A stretch of 30,000 nt of DNA from Mesostigma viride (lineage: Eukaryota > Streptophyta > Mesostigmatophyceae > Mesostigmatales > Mesostigmataceae): the NCBI GenBank assembly GCA_009746045.1, contig RPFO01000038.1:1216576-1246575 (forward strand), given 5' to 3'. The notes beneath the pieces are model-generated. The model saw only the letters and a program-made list of their open reading frames with translations, had not been told where the DNA came from and ran no database searches. The translations under genes were made by a program, and so were the position numbers. Of the stretch, positions 10,011-20,760 are shown in pieces (the first letter of the stretch is position 1; each line of letters begins with the position of its first letter).

Positions 10011-10740
10011 AGCCAATCTGCTCGCGAAGAGGGTGCCGCATTTTACTTAAAATGGACCGTCAGCCATTGACACATGTTGGAACCTAGGTATTCCAGCTGT
10101 TGTCACCATGAACATTGAGCCAGTCATGGAGTGCTTCTTTCCCGCTGCCCTCGGAAACCAGGTGTGATCAACATTTGATCCCCTGGGTCCCTGATTGTAT
10201 ACAAGACTGGTTTACTTTTCTGCCAGGCGATCATGTCGCTTCATTGTGCATACGAAAGCTACCATCCTTGTCTAGGACGTATTCACAGCTAAAAGCTTCT
10301 GGCCCATGGAAATTTTTCCACCTGTAGGCTGGGGTCGGAAGTTTCGAAAAAATTCCTTGGCAACTAGCTAGGAAATCATCATATTTGAGTGAATCAGGCC
10401 CCGAAAAAAAGGTCATTTATTGAAAATTAGTCAGAATAATGAAAACGTATGTATTCACAGTCTGTCTGCAAAGCGCGGCGCGTGCATTCATGAGGGTCAG
10501 CATCAGGCAATAAAGTCGACTTGTTCTGTGCAAGTACATTTCACATTTCATCTTGTCTTAACGCTACTAGCTGGTGCACCTTTCCCAAATCCAATGTTCC
10601 TGCACGTACATAGTTGTCTCACTAAATATTACGTTTCCATTGATCAAGCATGATTATGCCAAGATAATCGACAAGCTGGAATACATAGCGACAGGTCAGG
10701 TCGATGTCGCATGCAAAACTTCAGGACTCTTCTTTTTCAG
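10011..10740. other. SAP18 3' flank, nothing firmly recognised
   Basis: No conserved protein, RNA gene or clear repeat was found. A short open stretch near 10090-10162 (GIPAVVTMNIEPV, then MECFFPAALGNQ) ends at a possible GTGTGA donor but matches no family that I know. The stop codon of SAP18 itself contains TTGTAA, the algal-type TGTAA polyadenylation motif; no better placed one was seen just downstream. Confidence 0.4.
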
Positions 10741-10945
10741 AGGATAGCCGCTACACTACCGCCTCATCTGCCATTACAGTAGAGGACAGCTCGGATGAGG
10801 ATTACATCCCCATAGTGCTTAACGGTTGGGGGATGATGCAGACGATATTTGTTTAAACTTTTGTGTAATTATTTTTCTAATGAGATTAGCATAGTACTCC
10901 ATGGCATGCCTCTGCGCATGACACGCAAGTACTTACTTACTTACT
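10735..10945 (+). mobile_element. Interspersed repeat 'Q', copy 1 (end of an unidentified element)
   Basis: Homologous to two split segments at 17430-17478 and 17812-17930: GTAGAGGACAGCTCGGATGA is followed by ACATCCCC, then ATGATGCAGACGATATTTG, then TTTTTCTAATGARATTAGCA and GCAAGTACTTACTTA. One frame ends TVEDSSDEDYIPIVLNGWG then MMQTIFV and a stop, like the acidic tail of some protein. The parent element was not identified. It ends in an ACTT microsatellite near 10930. Confidence 0.6.
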
Positions 10946-11039
10946 TACTTCTTCTTCAATTTCCAGGCTTCGCCGCTCCCTTGCGAGCTAGCGTCCAGTT
11001 CTCCCCTGTACAGTTTCTTTCTGACTCCTGACTCCTGCA

Positions 11040-11084
11040 ATTCAATAAACACGCGCTCCCGTTGCATGGGGAGTCACTGAGCAC
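11040..11084 (-). mobile_element. LINE 3'-end stem-loop (GTGCTCC family), minus orientation
   Basis: On the minus strand: GTGCTCAGTGACTCCCC, ATGCAAC, GGGAGCGC, then a TTTATTGAA tail. This is the 3'-end hairpin of the elements at 11921-11952 and 20494-20521 (GTGCTCCGTGACTCCCCAAC then GGGAGCAC), in the opposite orientation. Only the extreme end is clear. Confidence 0.65.
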
Positions 11085-11284
11085 AGTAAGCAGGTGCATG
11101 CTTTTCATGGCGTGCACATGGTTGTATTACGACGAGCCACGAGATAGCCATCATTGGCTGCCGGCGGAGCTCATAACTTCTACGTTTGGGCTCCAAATTT
11201 AATTTGCCGCGACTATCACAATCGCTTCGTTATTCTAAGACGCACCTGCTAATATATTTTCCCGAAGCTATTATGCAGTATTTT

Positions 11285-11985
11285 GACGAGCAAACACTCC
11301 ACGATTCCTTTCGTGCCGCAAGAAGCTGCACGACGTACCTCTCCGGCCTGGACGCTGCATGGACGACGATCGACCTGACCCCCGCTCAGCAGCAGCAGTG
11401 ATGTGACCAGTGGCCGGAAAGTTCTCGTACCTCCGCCACAAGCGCAAGACCCCAAGAAGCCCTTGGAAGGTGTTCTGGCGGGGCGGGGACCGTACCTGAT
11501 CGTCAACCGAACCAGCTTTGGAAGCCCCTTACAGGCAAGATTAGCCATTTAGCACCAATGCTCGGGTGACGCAACCTTGACATCGCCATCCCATAGAGCG
11601 CAGTGCCAACGCAGGGTACATAGAACGTAGCCATGCATAGCCTTTAGAACCAACCGTAGCCAACAGACATCAGCCAGCATAGCTATGCGCTTCACATTGC
11701 GTGCTGCTTGTTCGCTAACGTCTCCATCGCAATGCAAGCACTCACACGAGACATATTGCACCCACAGGGGATGCCCCGGACCGTTTAGTTAGACGGGTCC
11801 GATTGAGCATGCACCCTGTGGCATGCATGCCTGTGGCGTGACCTGTCCAGAAGCCCGGGGGGGGCTCTGCCCCCGGCCGGCCCTACCCGTTGTGCAAACT
11901 CAGGGATTAAAAGCAATTAGGTGCTCCGTGACTCCCCAACCAACGGGAGCACGTGTTTAATTAATGAACAAATAAATTAATGGAT
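11285..11985 (+). mobile_element. LINE fragment, copy A: degenerate ORF end plus 3' UTR and tail
   Basis: The coding remnant shows LTPAQQQQ then a stop, and in another frame PRSPWKVFWRGGD-like sequence. It aligns with copy B (LDDDLTPAQQQQRRDLWPEY, YWRGGDLMINHK). The UTR then matches copy B in pieces: TATTGCACCCACAG, CAGGGATTAAAAGCA, GTGCTCCGTGACTCCCCAAC, GGGAGCACG and TTTAATTAAT. The hairpin is at 11921-11952 and the tail at 11955-11985. Stops and frameshifts show that it is dead. The ORF end resembles an ORF1-type C-terminal domain of L1-like LINEs; that family call is tentative. Confidence 0.65.
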
Positions 11986-12940
11986 GACGTGTTTTTCGGG
12001 ACCTGGCGCCTTCAATGCTTGTGGCCCTGTGCTGGCACCTCCACGGCCAGAATCGCCTCAACAATGGGATCGGCTCCCAGGACCCGTCCTCGCTCAAAGC
12101 AATCAATGGCGGACCCTCTTCACGATGCGGCGGCCCCAGCTCGCCCCCACCTTCAGCGCACTGTTCGATCTCTGCTCCCTCAGGACTCGGGCGCACCGAG
12201 GCCGAGATCTGGGCTTCCATCCCCCCGGCCCCCACCGCCCTCGATCTCCGAAACAACCTTTCGCTCCATGATTCCTCTGAGGAGGTCCTCGAGCAGCACG
12301 TGACTCCCCTAATGCCGCAGATGTGGCGGCTTTATTGGGCGGCACGCTGGCCAGCTGCCGAGCTCCGCCCCCTCCTCTCCACCACTGCGTGCCACACCGC
12401 CATGCACCTCCACAGCCCTCCTCGCCTCCACCTCCACCGCCACCACCGCCACCACCGCCACCACCGACGCCATCACTACATACGCCCAGCTCCTCGACAT
12501 CGACACTTAGCGCGCCTCAAGGACAATGCCATCGCCGGCCATCGAGTGCCTGCAAAACACCGCCGGCATCTGACACCGCCCAGGCGGTGATCAAGGACAT
12601 TGCCCGATTGCCGCCTGGCCATGCAGCCGGCCCCGCTGGCCCAGCAGGCGATGCTCCTCCCACCCAGACCTGCCCGCTGGGCCGCCATGGTCACTGAACC
12701 ACACCGGCTCCACCACCTCCGCCATCGCTGCATGCCAAGCTCAAGCAACAGACAAGCGCAGCCATAATAATGTCTCAATCGTCGATCGAGCACTACATAG
12801 TTCCGGACCTGCTGGAACTAAATGAGCTTGCACAGGCGTTTGAGGACAATTTAATCCTTGCGCCCCCATGGCCTATAGCTGAGCTCCAACTGCATGGTGG
12901 AATCATGTCCTCCGCCTTCAGCCGCTCGCGGGGTAAGGCG
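11986..12940 (+). other. Unrecognised low-complexity region, perhaps transposon coding debris
   Basis: Open frames on both strands are rich in P, H, S and A because of CCACCACCG-type repeats near 12430-12475. One frame has LRNNLSLHDSSEEVLEQH then VTPLMPQMWRLYWA, another IEHYIVPDLLELNELAQAFE then DNLILAPPWP (from 12770). These could be amphipathic helices of a LINE ORF1, since the region lies just before copy C. I cannot assign a function, and no single frame stays open. Confidence 0.35.
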
Positions 12941-13009
12941 GGACCGCCCCCGCTGCATGCTGCTCACCTTTGACTCATTTGAGTACATGGCGGACTTAAT
13001 TTTGTTCAT

Positions 13010-13260
13010 CATTAAGCTTCGCAAGCGGCTCGTGGGGACTTCCTACACGCTGGATGACTACTCAGTGACCCTCAGTGGCACAGCAACAACGGCGACAGGA
13101 GCCCTCCATATGCCGGCCGACCTACCTCCAGCTCCGGCATGCAGCCGGACAGTCTGACTGAGCAGGGAAGAAGCCGGTGGCACAGTCTGGAGGGGCCCCC
13201 TCCAGTGTACCGGGCGGTCATCGATCTTAACATTGACCACAAGCCCTTGTGCACAGGCAC
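13010..13260 (+). mobile_element. LINE fragment, copy C: diverged ORF remnant
   Basis: AAGCGGCT then TACACGCTGGATGAC and CAGTGGCACAGCAACA parallel copy B (AAGCGGTT, GACGCTGGATGACG, CAGCAACAGCAGCGACGCG). The later GTGTACCGGGCGGTC, ATCTTAACATTGACCACAAG parallels GTGTACTGGAGGGGCGGGG, ATGATCAACCACAAG. The ORF is broken and no 3' tail follows, so this is the oldest of the three copies. Confidence 0.5.
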
Positions 13261-13723
13261 CCCCCGCCGCCCCAGCACCCCCAGCAAAACCAGCCTAGGG
13301 GACGTATGTATAGGGCAGTAGTGTAGAATATAGTATACTGACGGCTTTATAGCAGACGTGGCCATGTACATGTATCGCCTATATGATGGGATCCACACCA
13401 GATGATACATGTCCGAGCCAGTTAAGTTAGTTAGCCTTGCTAGCAGAGAGTTACTCAGCTGCTCGGAGATGCCGGCATCCGAGTGCCCGGCCCTACGTTG
13501 CAATTGCCTAGCCATAATTGATCTCCATACACGTGCCTAGGCCCCATTTACATGCACATAATCATCTTCGATCCACGTCCCATGCCAGCTAGGCCTTTTT
13601 AGGTATGATACATCGTGGTGGTGCAGCCATGCAGGTGCACCTAGTGGACGGCATGCAGAGTAGGTTGCTCAGTGTTTACATCCTTCAGGTAAGTGCCTGC
13701 GGGTCAGTAGCCTACTAATGTTA

Positions 13724-13945
13724 ATCGGCCACTCACGGTCCTAAATTTAGTCCTGAACTTGTCCTAAATTGTCCTGAGGTCACTATAATAACCGAGGTAC
13801 CGGGTAGGGGGGGTCACTATATGGTCCGAACCCCATGTGGACCGTCCCCGGCATGATGTATACATCATGTATACCCGACCCGTGGTACCGGCACATGGTA
13901 CCCGGATTCCATACCCGGGTACCGGGTATTTGGGCGGGAATTAGT
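13724..13945. other. Palindrome-rich left flank of the piggyBac-like element
   Basis: Contains GGTCCTAAATTTAG and repeated GTCCT motifs (13738-13785), the palindrome ATGATGTATACATCAT (about 13854-13869) and several GGTACC/CCGGGTACCGGG motifs to 13930. The GGTCCTAAATTTAG motif recurs at 16399 to the right of the transposase. These may be subterminal repeats; TTAA at 13731 and 16388 are candidate target duplications, but terminal inverted repeats could not be proven. Confidence 0.35.
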
Positions 13946-14002
13946 AGGTACCTCGACCAAAAATATGAACGATTTTAGAGCGAAAAAGTGGATGCGGGAA
14001 CG

Positions 14003-16054
14003 ATGCCTCGCGGTAATGGCGGCCTCACGGTCGGAGCTCGTGTAAGCGCGTTTAATAGCGTATCTTTTTGACGAGCCAGGCCAGAAAAAGGAAGATAGGT
14101 GGTCCTACCAGCGTGCTGTTGAGGCTGGGGTCGATTGGCGCACGTTTAGGATTTCGGGAGTGGTGGTTAGTGTGGATCGGTCGGATGTTACCTGCACTTG
14201 GGACATCGATGGCAGCACTGAAGCAATAAAAAAAGGGATTTGCGGGTGGAGGCTGGGCCTGAAAATGACACGGACGATGAGTCTAACCATCCCGAGTCTG
14301 ATCCCGAAGAGCCAGGCCACTGAGGGCGCCGTCGCTGCTGCCCGGGAGGACTCGGAACCTGACGACGACGAATTTCCAGCTGAAAATGTGATCGACCCAG
14401 ACGAGGAGCTATGGGCGCGGCTACACAAGCTGGGTGCTGGCCAGGAGCCCGCGCCCATGGATATCCCGACCTGGGGGACCGAGCAGACCACGGTTCGCGA
14501 GTGCCAGCGCCTGATGGCTGGCCACGTCGCGACCTACCCGCCGAGTTTGGTGGGCTTTTGCTGTCCATGCAGATCCGGCCGACGCAAGCAACTGGGACTG
14601 GTTCAAGCACTTTTTCCCCACGAGTCTGCTGCCGGAGATGGCGAAGCTGCATGATGACGGAAAGGGGTCTGGCACGCGGCTACAAGGACTGGAAGGTCAC
14701 GGATCGAGGGCCTGATTTGGGCGTACATCGCGCTGCGCTGCCTGATGATGGTCTACCATGCTGCCGGCGGCTATGCGGCTTACTGGCGTCAGGATGGCGT
14801 GACTCGTTGTTTACGATTTTGGGCGATGGATGCCACGAGGCTAGTGTTTGAGAAGCTGACTCAGCCTGCTGGGCTGTACCTTTTTACCCTGGAACCCAGG
14901 CAACTGACCCTTTTTGGCAGTGCCGGCGGTGGGTGGACGCCAATGATCAATACCTCAGTGCTGGAAGAGCGGGCTGCAGCCTGGCCACATTATCGTCTGC
15001 GACGAGAGCATGATCACCTAGGGACTGGCAGGGCCGCCATGCCCGGCTTCATGAAGGTGGGCAGGAAGCCAAAGCCGCTGGGCAGGGAGATGAAGACAGT
15101 GGCGGATGGCCAGTCCAAGATCATGCTGCACATCACGGTCCGCACCTCCGAGGTGCAGGAGGGCGCAGCGGCCATGGCCCTGAAGCCCTATGCCCGGGAG
15201 TACGGCCCCGCCTGCGCTAACATGCACCATGCGCATGACCTCGAGGCGTGGCAGGGCTCGGGGCGCGTCATCCTCGGCGACTCGTGGTTCGGCTCCAGCA
15301 AGGCCGCGGTGCAGCTGTGGAAGCGCGGGCTGTACGCCATCCTCAACGTCAAGACTGGCCACTCCAACTTCCCCAAGCACGCGCTCTTCAACGCGCTGGG
15401 CATGCGCGGCAGCCACGCGGCGTTCGCGGGCGAGACGCGCACGTTGGCGGGCCCGTGCAACAAGCTGTTCGCGGTCGCGCACCAGTCCGAAGCAGCCCAT
15501 GCTGCTGGTTTCCGAACCTGCCGTCCACCACGCTGGCTGGCCCGGACCAGGTCAAGACGTGCATGGCTGTCCACCAATGCCCAAGGTGTGCAGGAGGTCC
15601 TCCAACGGAGCACCGCAAGGTGCATGACCACGCAGCCCGAGGTCACGGCCATCTACCGCAAGGACAACGACCGGTGTCATCGACTGCCACAACCACAAGC
15701 GGCAGGGGGCCAAGGTGGCCCTGAGCGATGCGTGGGGCACCAAGGACGCCGCGGTGCGGGAGAGCAGTGAGTGCATGAGCATCTGCCTCACCAACGCGCA
15801 CCTGGCCAAGGTGTTCTTCGCTGGCGACATGGACCCCCAGCCAGGACGCCTTCCTCGAGGGGCTGGCGGTGGAAATTCTGTCATCCCCGCTGGTGGCGAG
15901 TGAGAGGGTGCTGGGATCCATCCTCCCCCCGCTTCCAGGCGTGGCGCACGAGATGCGGCAGCATGAGAAGCAGAAGAAGTGCACGTACTGCAAGATGAAG
16001 TGTTGCTACTATATATTGTGTCACCTGCAGCCCCGCTGGCGACAAGCGTATTAA
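14003..16054 (+). pseudogene. piggyBac-like transposase (DDE_Tnp_1_7), frameshifted
   Basis: piggyBac transposases move elements by cut-and-paste at TTAA with a DDD catalytic set. Family blocks lie in order but in changing frames. DESMI (first Asp at 15001) is followed by an in-frame TAG at 15019. Then another frame has MPGFMKVGRKPKPLGREMKT, VADGQSKIMLHI, GRVILGDSWFGSSKAAVQLW (second Asp at 15279) and RGLYAILNVKTGH. Next comes QPMLLVSEPAVHHAGW in a shifted frame. The last block is VIDCHN (third Asp at 15682), ALSDAWGTKD and the cysteine-rich tail QKKCTYCKMKCCYY ending at 16054. At least three frame changes and one stop show that it is inactive. The start at 14003 (MPRGNGG) is a guess; an acidic N-terminal region (PDDDEFPAENVIDPDEEL near 14360) fits the family. 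All three catalytic Asp codons survive. Confidence 0.85.
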
Positions 16055-17150
16055 CGTGTGTGGCCTGGTCACGGGCCGCCCCTGCTGGAATGACCACCAC
16101 TGAGATGGGGAAGTCTCCCCAAGTCCCCAGGGGTCATAGGAGGCGCAAGCGGTCGCGTTCTTGAGTGTTTTAGGGCTTGTTTTATATAGTGGTCCTATAA
16201 TGGTCCTAAAACCCACATTTTGGCCAAATTTGCGCGTTGAGGTCTGGCAGGTGGCAGGGCCCATTCATGCACTAAATGTAATTATTTGACCCAGGTTTTT
16301 GATAGAAACTATAAAAAAGTGTGTTATATCTGTCATGGGCACGAATGCCAGGGTCAAATTCAAATGTTTGCATGACAGTATATATTTTAATTCCAAGTGG
16401 TCCTAAATTTAGGACTTTTTCTGGGAAAACTAACACTAATGTATTATAAACCATAATATACCCCTTCAGCTTAGGGATATATGGGTTATGTATACTCCCA
16501 GCGGACCGTTATGTTCTTCATCCCTGTATATTATGTTGCATGCACAGCGCATGGGTCGATCGAAGGGGGCAGAAACACTCGTCTACCGGCCCTCATGCCC
16601 GAAGCCGCAAACCACAGGCTGCTGCACAATCGCGAAACTACTGCATGCTCATGCACGAGGAGAGTCTGGCATACAGGTGCATGCAGGTGCAGGTGCACTA
16701 AAATGCTGAAATGCATGCGTGGACCGTGACATGGTGGGGGCATATTATAACTAGTGTCTGCATGCATCAGGGCACAATGAAACTCAGTGTAGACTGAACT
16801 CATGAACTTCAGTGCACTGAAGTGTGCGGCCGGTAGACATGCATGCGGGTGCATAGTAGGCTGAAGTAACTAAATGTAGCCGGTAGGTAGTATGAGCACT
16901 GAGCCATACAGGCATTCACGGCGCTGCAAAGGCGATGCAGAGGCGTGGCATAATACCTGGTTCAGTTAAACATGGAAATAAACAACAACCATGCATTTCC
17001 CCGGTGCAGGTGGCTAGGCCACTAGCTATAGTATACACAGCAAATATACATCAACATTACTCAACTCTGATCTGAACGCACCGGCTATGTCCGTCTATAG
17101 TGTAGACATCATGAATCGATCCTGCATGTCATGTCGGGGTGGAACCCATA
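16055..17150. other. Right flank of the piggyBac-like element and unassigned sequence
   Basis: 16180-16215 has GTGGTCCTATAATGGTCCTA and 16395-16415 GTGGTCCTAAATTTAGGAC, echoing GTCCT motifs left of the transposase, so the element probably ends near 16.4 kb. From 16500 to 17150 many GCATGC/TGCATG motifs and CAGGTGCATGCAGGTGCAGG occur, but no coding signal or known element was recognised. Confidence 0.35.
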
Positions 17151-17430
17151 CAAAAAAATGAATTAAATAATAACATGACTCCATTCGGGGACTTGGGAGA
17201 TCATGTACGTAGCACGTTTGCCATTGCTGGTGGATGGGGGTGAACGGAGCCGTGTTATAATAAACTAACTAAGCTAACTCGAAACTAATTTACCAACCAA
17301 AAGCCTAGTAGCGCTACTCATCTCAGCATAGCGTCCCTTCCTCCTGGGCGGATCAATGAGGGGGCTTCAGTGCCCACAGGGGCTGGCATATGGGCCTGGA
17401 CAATGGTCTTCCATCTCTTCCTCTCCTGCA
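17150..17430 (-). mobile_element. LINE fragment L3, minus orientation, 5'-truncated
   Basis: The 3' hairpin of the ACATGA family lies at 17173-17206 with an AATTAAATAATAA tail. The ORF-end region at 17330-17428 includes GCCCACAGGGGCTGG and GGCCTGGACAATGGTCTTCC, which match L4 in reverse complement and the L1-type copy at 20930-21030. The element stops at 17429, where repeat Q sequence begins. Confidence 0.7.
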
Positions 17431-17930
17431 TTACATGTAGAGGACTGTCAGCTCAGATGATAATTATTATATCCCCCTGACTAGTGACTACTGCTATATA
17501 GTTGGGGCATGACTGATTGCAGACCATTGTCTGTTTCGATCCTAGCTGGCAGAAGAGGTGGCAGACCATTGTCCAGGCCCACACCCCAGCCCCTGTGGGC
17601 AAGGCCCCCCCCCCCCCAGGAGGAAGGGGCGCTACATGCTGAGTAGAGTAGTTCGGATGTTGTATAGACTGAGCTAGAGTTAGCTTAGGTTTCGCGGCTT
17701 CATTCACCCCGGCCCACCCTATTCCATCACGCAAGGGAATACATACGTGCCTAGACATGATCTCCATGCAACGGAGTCATGTTATAATTTACTATTTTTA
17801 GTATTTTTTTAATGATGCAGACGATATTTGTAACCTTCGTGAATTTTTTTTTCTAATGAAATTAGCATATTGTACTCCGTGGCATGCCCATGCACAGACA
17901 ATATGACCGCGCAAGTACTTACTTAGACAA
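17430..17930 (+). mobile_element. Repeat 'Q', copy 2, split by LINE fragment L4
   Basis: Left part 17430-17478 (ATTACATGTAGAGGAC, then ATATCCCCC) and right part 17812-17930 (ATGATGCAGACGATATTTG, TTTTTCTAATGAAATTAGCA, GCAAGTACTTACTTA) correspond to neighbouring parts of copy 1 at 10772-10811 and 10832-10945. In copy 1 they are about 20 bp apart, here about 335 bp. The extra sequence is largely L4. Confidence 0.7.
17530..17811 (+). mobile_element. LINE fragment L4, plus orientation, inside repeat Q
   Basis: CCATTGTCCAGGCCCACACC, CAGCCCCTGTGGGC and CAGGAGGAAGGGGCGC are the reverse complement of L3. The 3' hairpin ACATGATCTCC, ATGCAAC, GGAGTCATGT lies at 17755-17782, followed by the tail TTATAATTTACTATTTTTAG to 17810. 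L3 and L4 are therefore two 5'-truncated copies placed head to head with their tails outward. Confidence 0.75.
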
Positions 17931-18018
17931 GTTTACAAGTAATTACTTGTCCTGCATGGCAGTCCAACCAAGCTCAAGAGAGGGATGCAATTAAATCAAA
18001 TTAAAATAAACTATACTG

Positions 18019-18043
18019 ACATGACTCCGTTGGGAGATCATGT
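18019..18043 (-). mobile_element. LINE 3'-end stem-loop (ACATGA family)
   Basis: The hairpin ACATGATCTCCCAACGGAGT then CATGT on the minus strand, with an AAATTAAAATAAA-type tail on its left in plus coordinates. The following 150 bp (to about 18200) is G-rich UTR-like sequence with GGGGATGGGGGTGGATG and no preserved coding part. Confidence 0.7.
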
Positions 18044-18199
18044 ATCACGTATTCCCTTTGCGTACGTTGAAAGTTGCGAAGGCTAAGGATGCCCGCTGCT
18101 GACCCAATGATCAGGGGAGAACGAGGAGGGGGGATGGGGGTGGATGCAGCGGAAGATGGGGGTGGGGATGGAACGGAGGCCGGGGAGCTGGGAGATGGA

Positions 18200-19880
18200 T
18201 AGAACTAGAGTAGAATTTTCATCGCATGGAGCTTGTCCTGCGGGCGGAGGATGCGAGCCTGCCGCCTGCTCTGGGTATTCGCGGGCAACGCAGAGGCGTA
18301 GCCGTATAATCTAACATGCGTTGGGTGTTGCGAATCTGCATGACTGCTGAGAGCTGTCGTCCGAGATACCGGCACCACCATATGTGTATCACTCGACTAT
18401 AGGTCAATGCACATGGGGTTGGAACGGGTGGGGCTTTTATAATTTAGAGGCAGCCTGTCCCCGAAGCCTGTTAGCCGCGAGCCGACTCAAGTACATAGGG
18501 TTGTTCACCTTACTAGTTCTAGGACCGACACTGAGGTGCGTGACGCCTACTGGAGACTTCACACGAGACTTTGAATCCACGAGACTCTACACGAGACTCT
18601 GCGTTCTTGGTGTCAACGCGAACACCGTCAAGGTACGCCGGGTATGCACCATTGAACATGCACTGCCATCCTGCATCAGTATACCGGTCCGGCCGGCAGC
18701 TGCACACGCTTTACCCCCCGTTCGTACCCCGCGCTCGAGTCAGTCGAGTGCCTGGCCACATACGACCTGCTTGTCGTTCCAAAGCCTTCGATCATCCTCG
18801 CCGCTGCAGCTGGGCAGCGGGGGTGTAGTCCTCGTCCATGCTGATGCGCGGGTGTCCTTGAGCAGGCTCGACGGGCTCCAGTGACCCGTCATCTTGTCAT
18901 TCATGGATCCAGGCCATGGTGACAAGACTGAATTGACCACTGCCCAGGCCCAGCTGGCGCGGATGGCAGGCGGATGGCCCTGTCAATGACCATGCACGTT
19001 GTTTCGCAGCGCACAGTGCAGCCACCCCCAGGAAAGCGGGGCCGCGTAGTGCCTCGACCTACTAAGCGCTTGTGCCGTCTCATGCTGGCCCATGCACCTG
19101 GAAGTTCTTGTACGTTGAGTATTATTATATTGCTTTGTCGTAGTTGTGCCACGGCTGTCATTCTGCTGGGACACTTCTGCAGTGGCTGCATGCCGTCTTA
19201 GCCGGCTGCCAGGGCTACGATGGCGTCCAGCAGGTTCTTCGGGGCACGTCACGTCGATCCGTGAACGTGGAGGTCCCGTTTGGGGGGGGATCGGGTGCCA
19301 TGCAGGCCAGGCATGGCCGCCTTCAATTCCAGCAAGTTTGCTTGGGTTGCAGCAGATGCAGCGGCCATGGACTTCAGCTCACCTTGCACTGCATGAGGTG
19401 AGGGACTGCTGCATACCACGGCCGGAGCAGCACAGCGGGGTCGGCTGTGCACAGTGCATGCATGGCAGGCCGGGGCGGGCGGCATCGATGGTCGCCAGCG
19501 GGTATAGGAAACTTTAGTTCAGGGAGCCTGGCACGAGGTGCGTGCAGGATAGTCGTTTTCCCAGTTTCGCCACTCGCCGGGAGTGGGGCCGGTCTCCTGT
19601 CACAGCCGCGCCGCCCGGGCCGGGTCGTGGTGTGTCGAATGATGTCGTCGGCGTCGCCAGTATATCGAGATTTGAGGATAAATTTCGATCAGTAGCACGT
19701 CGACGTCCGGCATGCATGGTGAAAAATGCCGCAAGGTCGGCCGGTTGCAGGCGCGGGTGCCGATGCTTGTACAATGATATATTTGGTTAAAACAGATGGT
19801 GTGCAGGCGGTGGGGTTGCATGCAGGCGCTGCATGCACATGTTAGCCTCGGCGTCCATGGAAACGGCTTCGATCCCGGCG
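18200..19880. other. Unassigned, probably decayed transposon sequence
   Basis: No conserved host gene was found. On the minus strand, 19249-19485 contains VQGELKSMAAASAATQANLL then ELKAAMPGLHG, a short coiled-coil-like stretch that could be LINE ORF1. On the plus strand 18902-18988 reads MDPGHGDKTELTTAQAQLAR then MAGGWPCQ and a stop, like the start of a transposon ORF. A CGAGACT-type triplication lies near 18562-18600. Functions are unknown. Confidence 0.3.
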
Positions 19881-19884
19881 TATG

Positions 19885-20550
19885 GTGCGCGGTACTCACC
19901 TTCTCCTCCCCTGAGGATAAGCAGCGGTTCCTCTCTCGTCGCAAGCGGTTGCACGACCTCACCTGGACGCTGGATGACGACCTCACCCCCGCTCAGCAAC
20001 AGCAGCGACGCGACCTGTGGCCGGAATACCTCCGCCATAAGCAGGACCCCCAGAAGCCCAAGGTGTACTGGAGGGGCGGGGACCTGATGATCAACCACAA
20101 GATGTGGACGCCCCCAGCGGGCTAGAATAGCAATAGCCCTAGCTTGTAACCATTGGCGTCACTGCCGCTAAGGCAGCCATGCCTAGAATGTTGCCTAGCT
20201 GAGCCAACACACCTAGTCACGTGCCGCCAACGCACGGTACACAACCAGCCATAGCCTTAGCCTAGTCCTAGTACAGCCATGCTACGCCCTGGCTATGTTC
20301 AGATTACTTGCCCACGCTCCTTGCTATGATATGCTCACATGGGTCTTATTGCACCCACAGTTTGCCGGATCGTTAGCCTGTCCTTTTAGCTAGCCGCGCC
20401 CGATTGCAGCTGTGGCATGCCTTTGGCATGAAGGAGACTGGGGGTCTCTGCCCTTTCTCCTGTAGTGCACACACAGGGATTAAAAGCACTTCGGTGCTCC
20501 GTGACTCCCCAACGGGAGCACGAGTTTAATTAATTAATTAATTAATTAAT
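19885..20550 (+). mobile_element. LINE fragment, copy B: best preserved ORF end, 3' UTR, hairpin and (TTAA)n tail
   Basis: The ORF end is open to a stop at 20125: FSSPEDKQRFLSRRKRLHDL, TWTLDDDLTPAQQQQ, RRDLWPEYLRHKQDPQ, KPKVYWRGGDLMINHK. The pattern DLTPxQ, a basic helix, then a WRGG-type strand resembles the C-terminal domain of L1-type ORF1 proteins (inference). The 3' UTR of about 370 bp ends with CAGGGATTAAAAGCA, the hairpin at 20494-20521 (stem GTGCTCC/GGAGCAC, loop with CCCCAAC) and a tail of TTAA repeats to 20550. No RT lies next to it, so it is 5'-truncated or non-autonomous. Confidence 0.7.
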
Positions 20551-20760
20551 GGTGCGCGGCCGTTTGTGAGCTCGCATCGGGAAGGGTGTGACTCGGCGGC
20601 GGAGCGGGTTAGTTCCTCAAGAACGTCGTCCAGCGTGCATGCGGTTTTCAGGAACGGAAGATGACGCTGTGGCCTCCATGCATAGCTACAGTTAATAGGA
20701 CGCATGCTATATGTCGGGGTCGCAGGCGTGCTAGCTATTCACGGGCGGAATGCCGCCATT

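Noticed and set aside
10115-10327. Short ORFs downstream of SAP18 as a further gene
   Set aside because: No family resemblance and no supported splice partners; more likely flank or transposon sequence.
12015-12590. 191-codon ORF rich in His and Pro
   Set aside because: Composition comes from CCACCACCG repeats; several frames are open together and no domain is visible.
14745-15770. 341-codon ORF as an intact transposase
   Set aside because: The first and third catalytic motifs (DESMI, VIDCHN) are in another frame, so it is only the middle of a broken gene.
19146-19517. 123-codon plus-strand ORF
   Set aside because: No recognisable domain; competing frames are open on both strands in GC-rich transposon debris.
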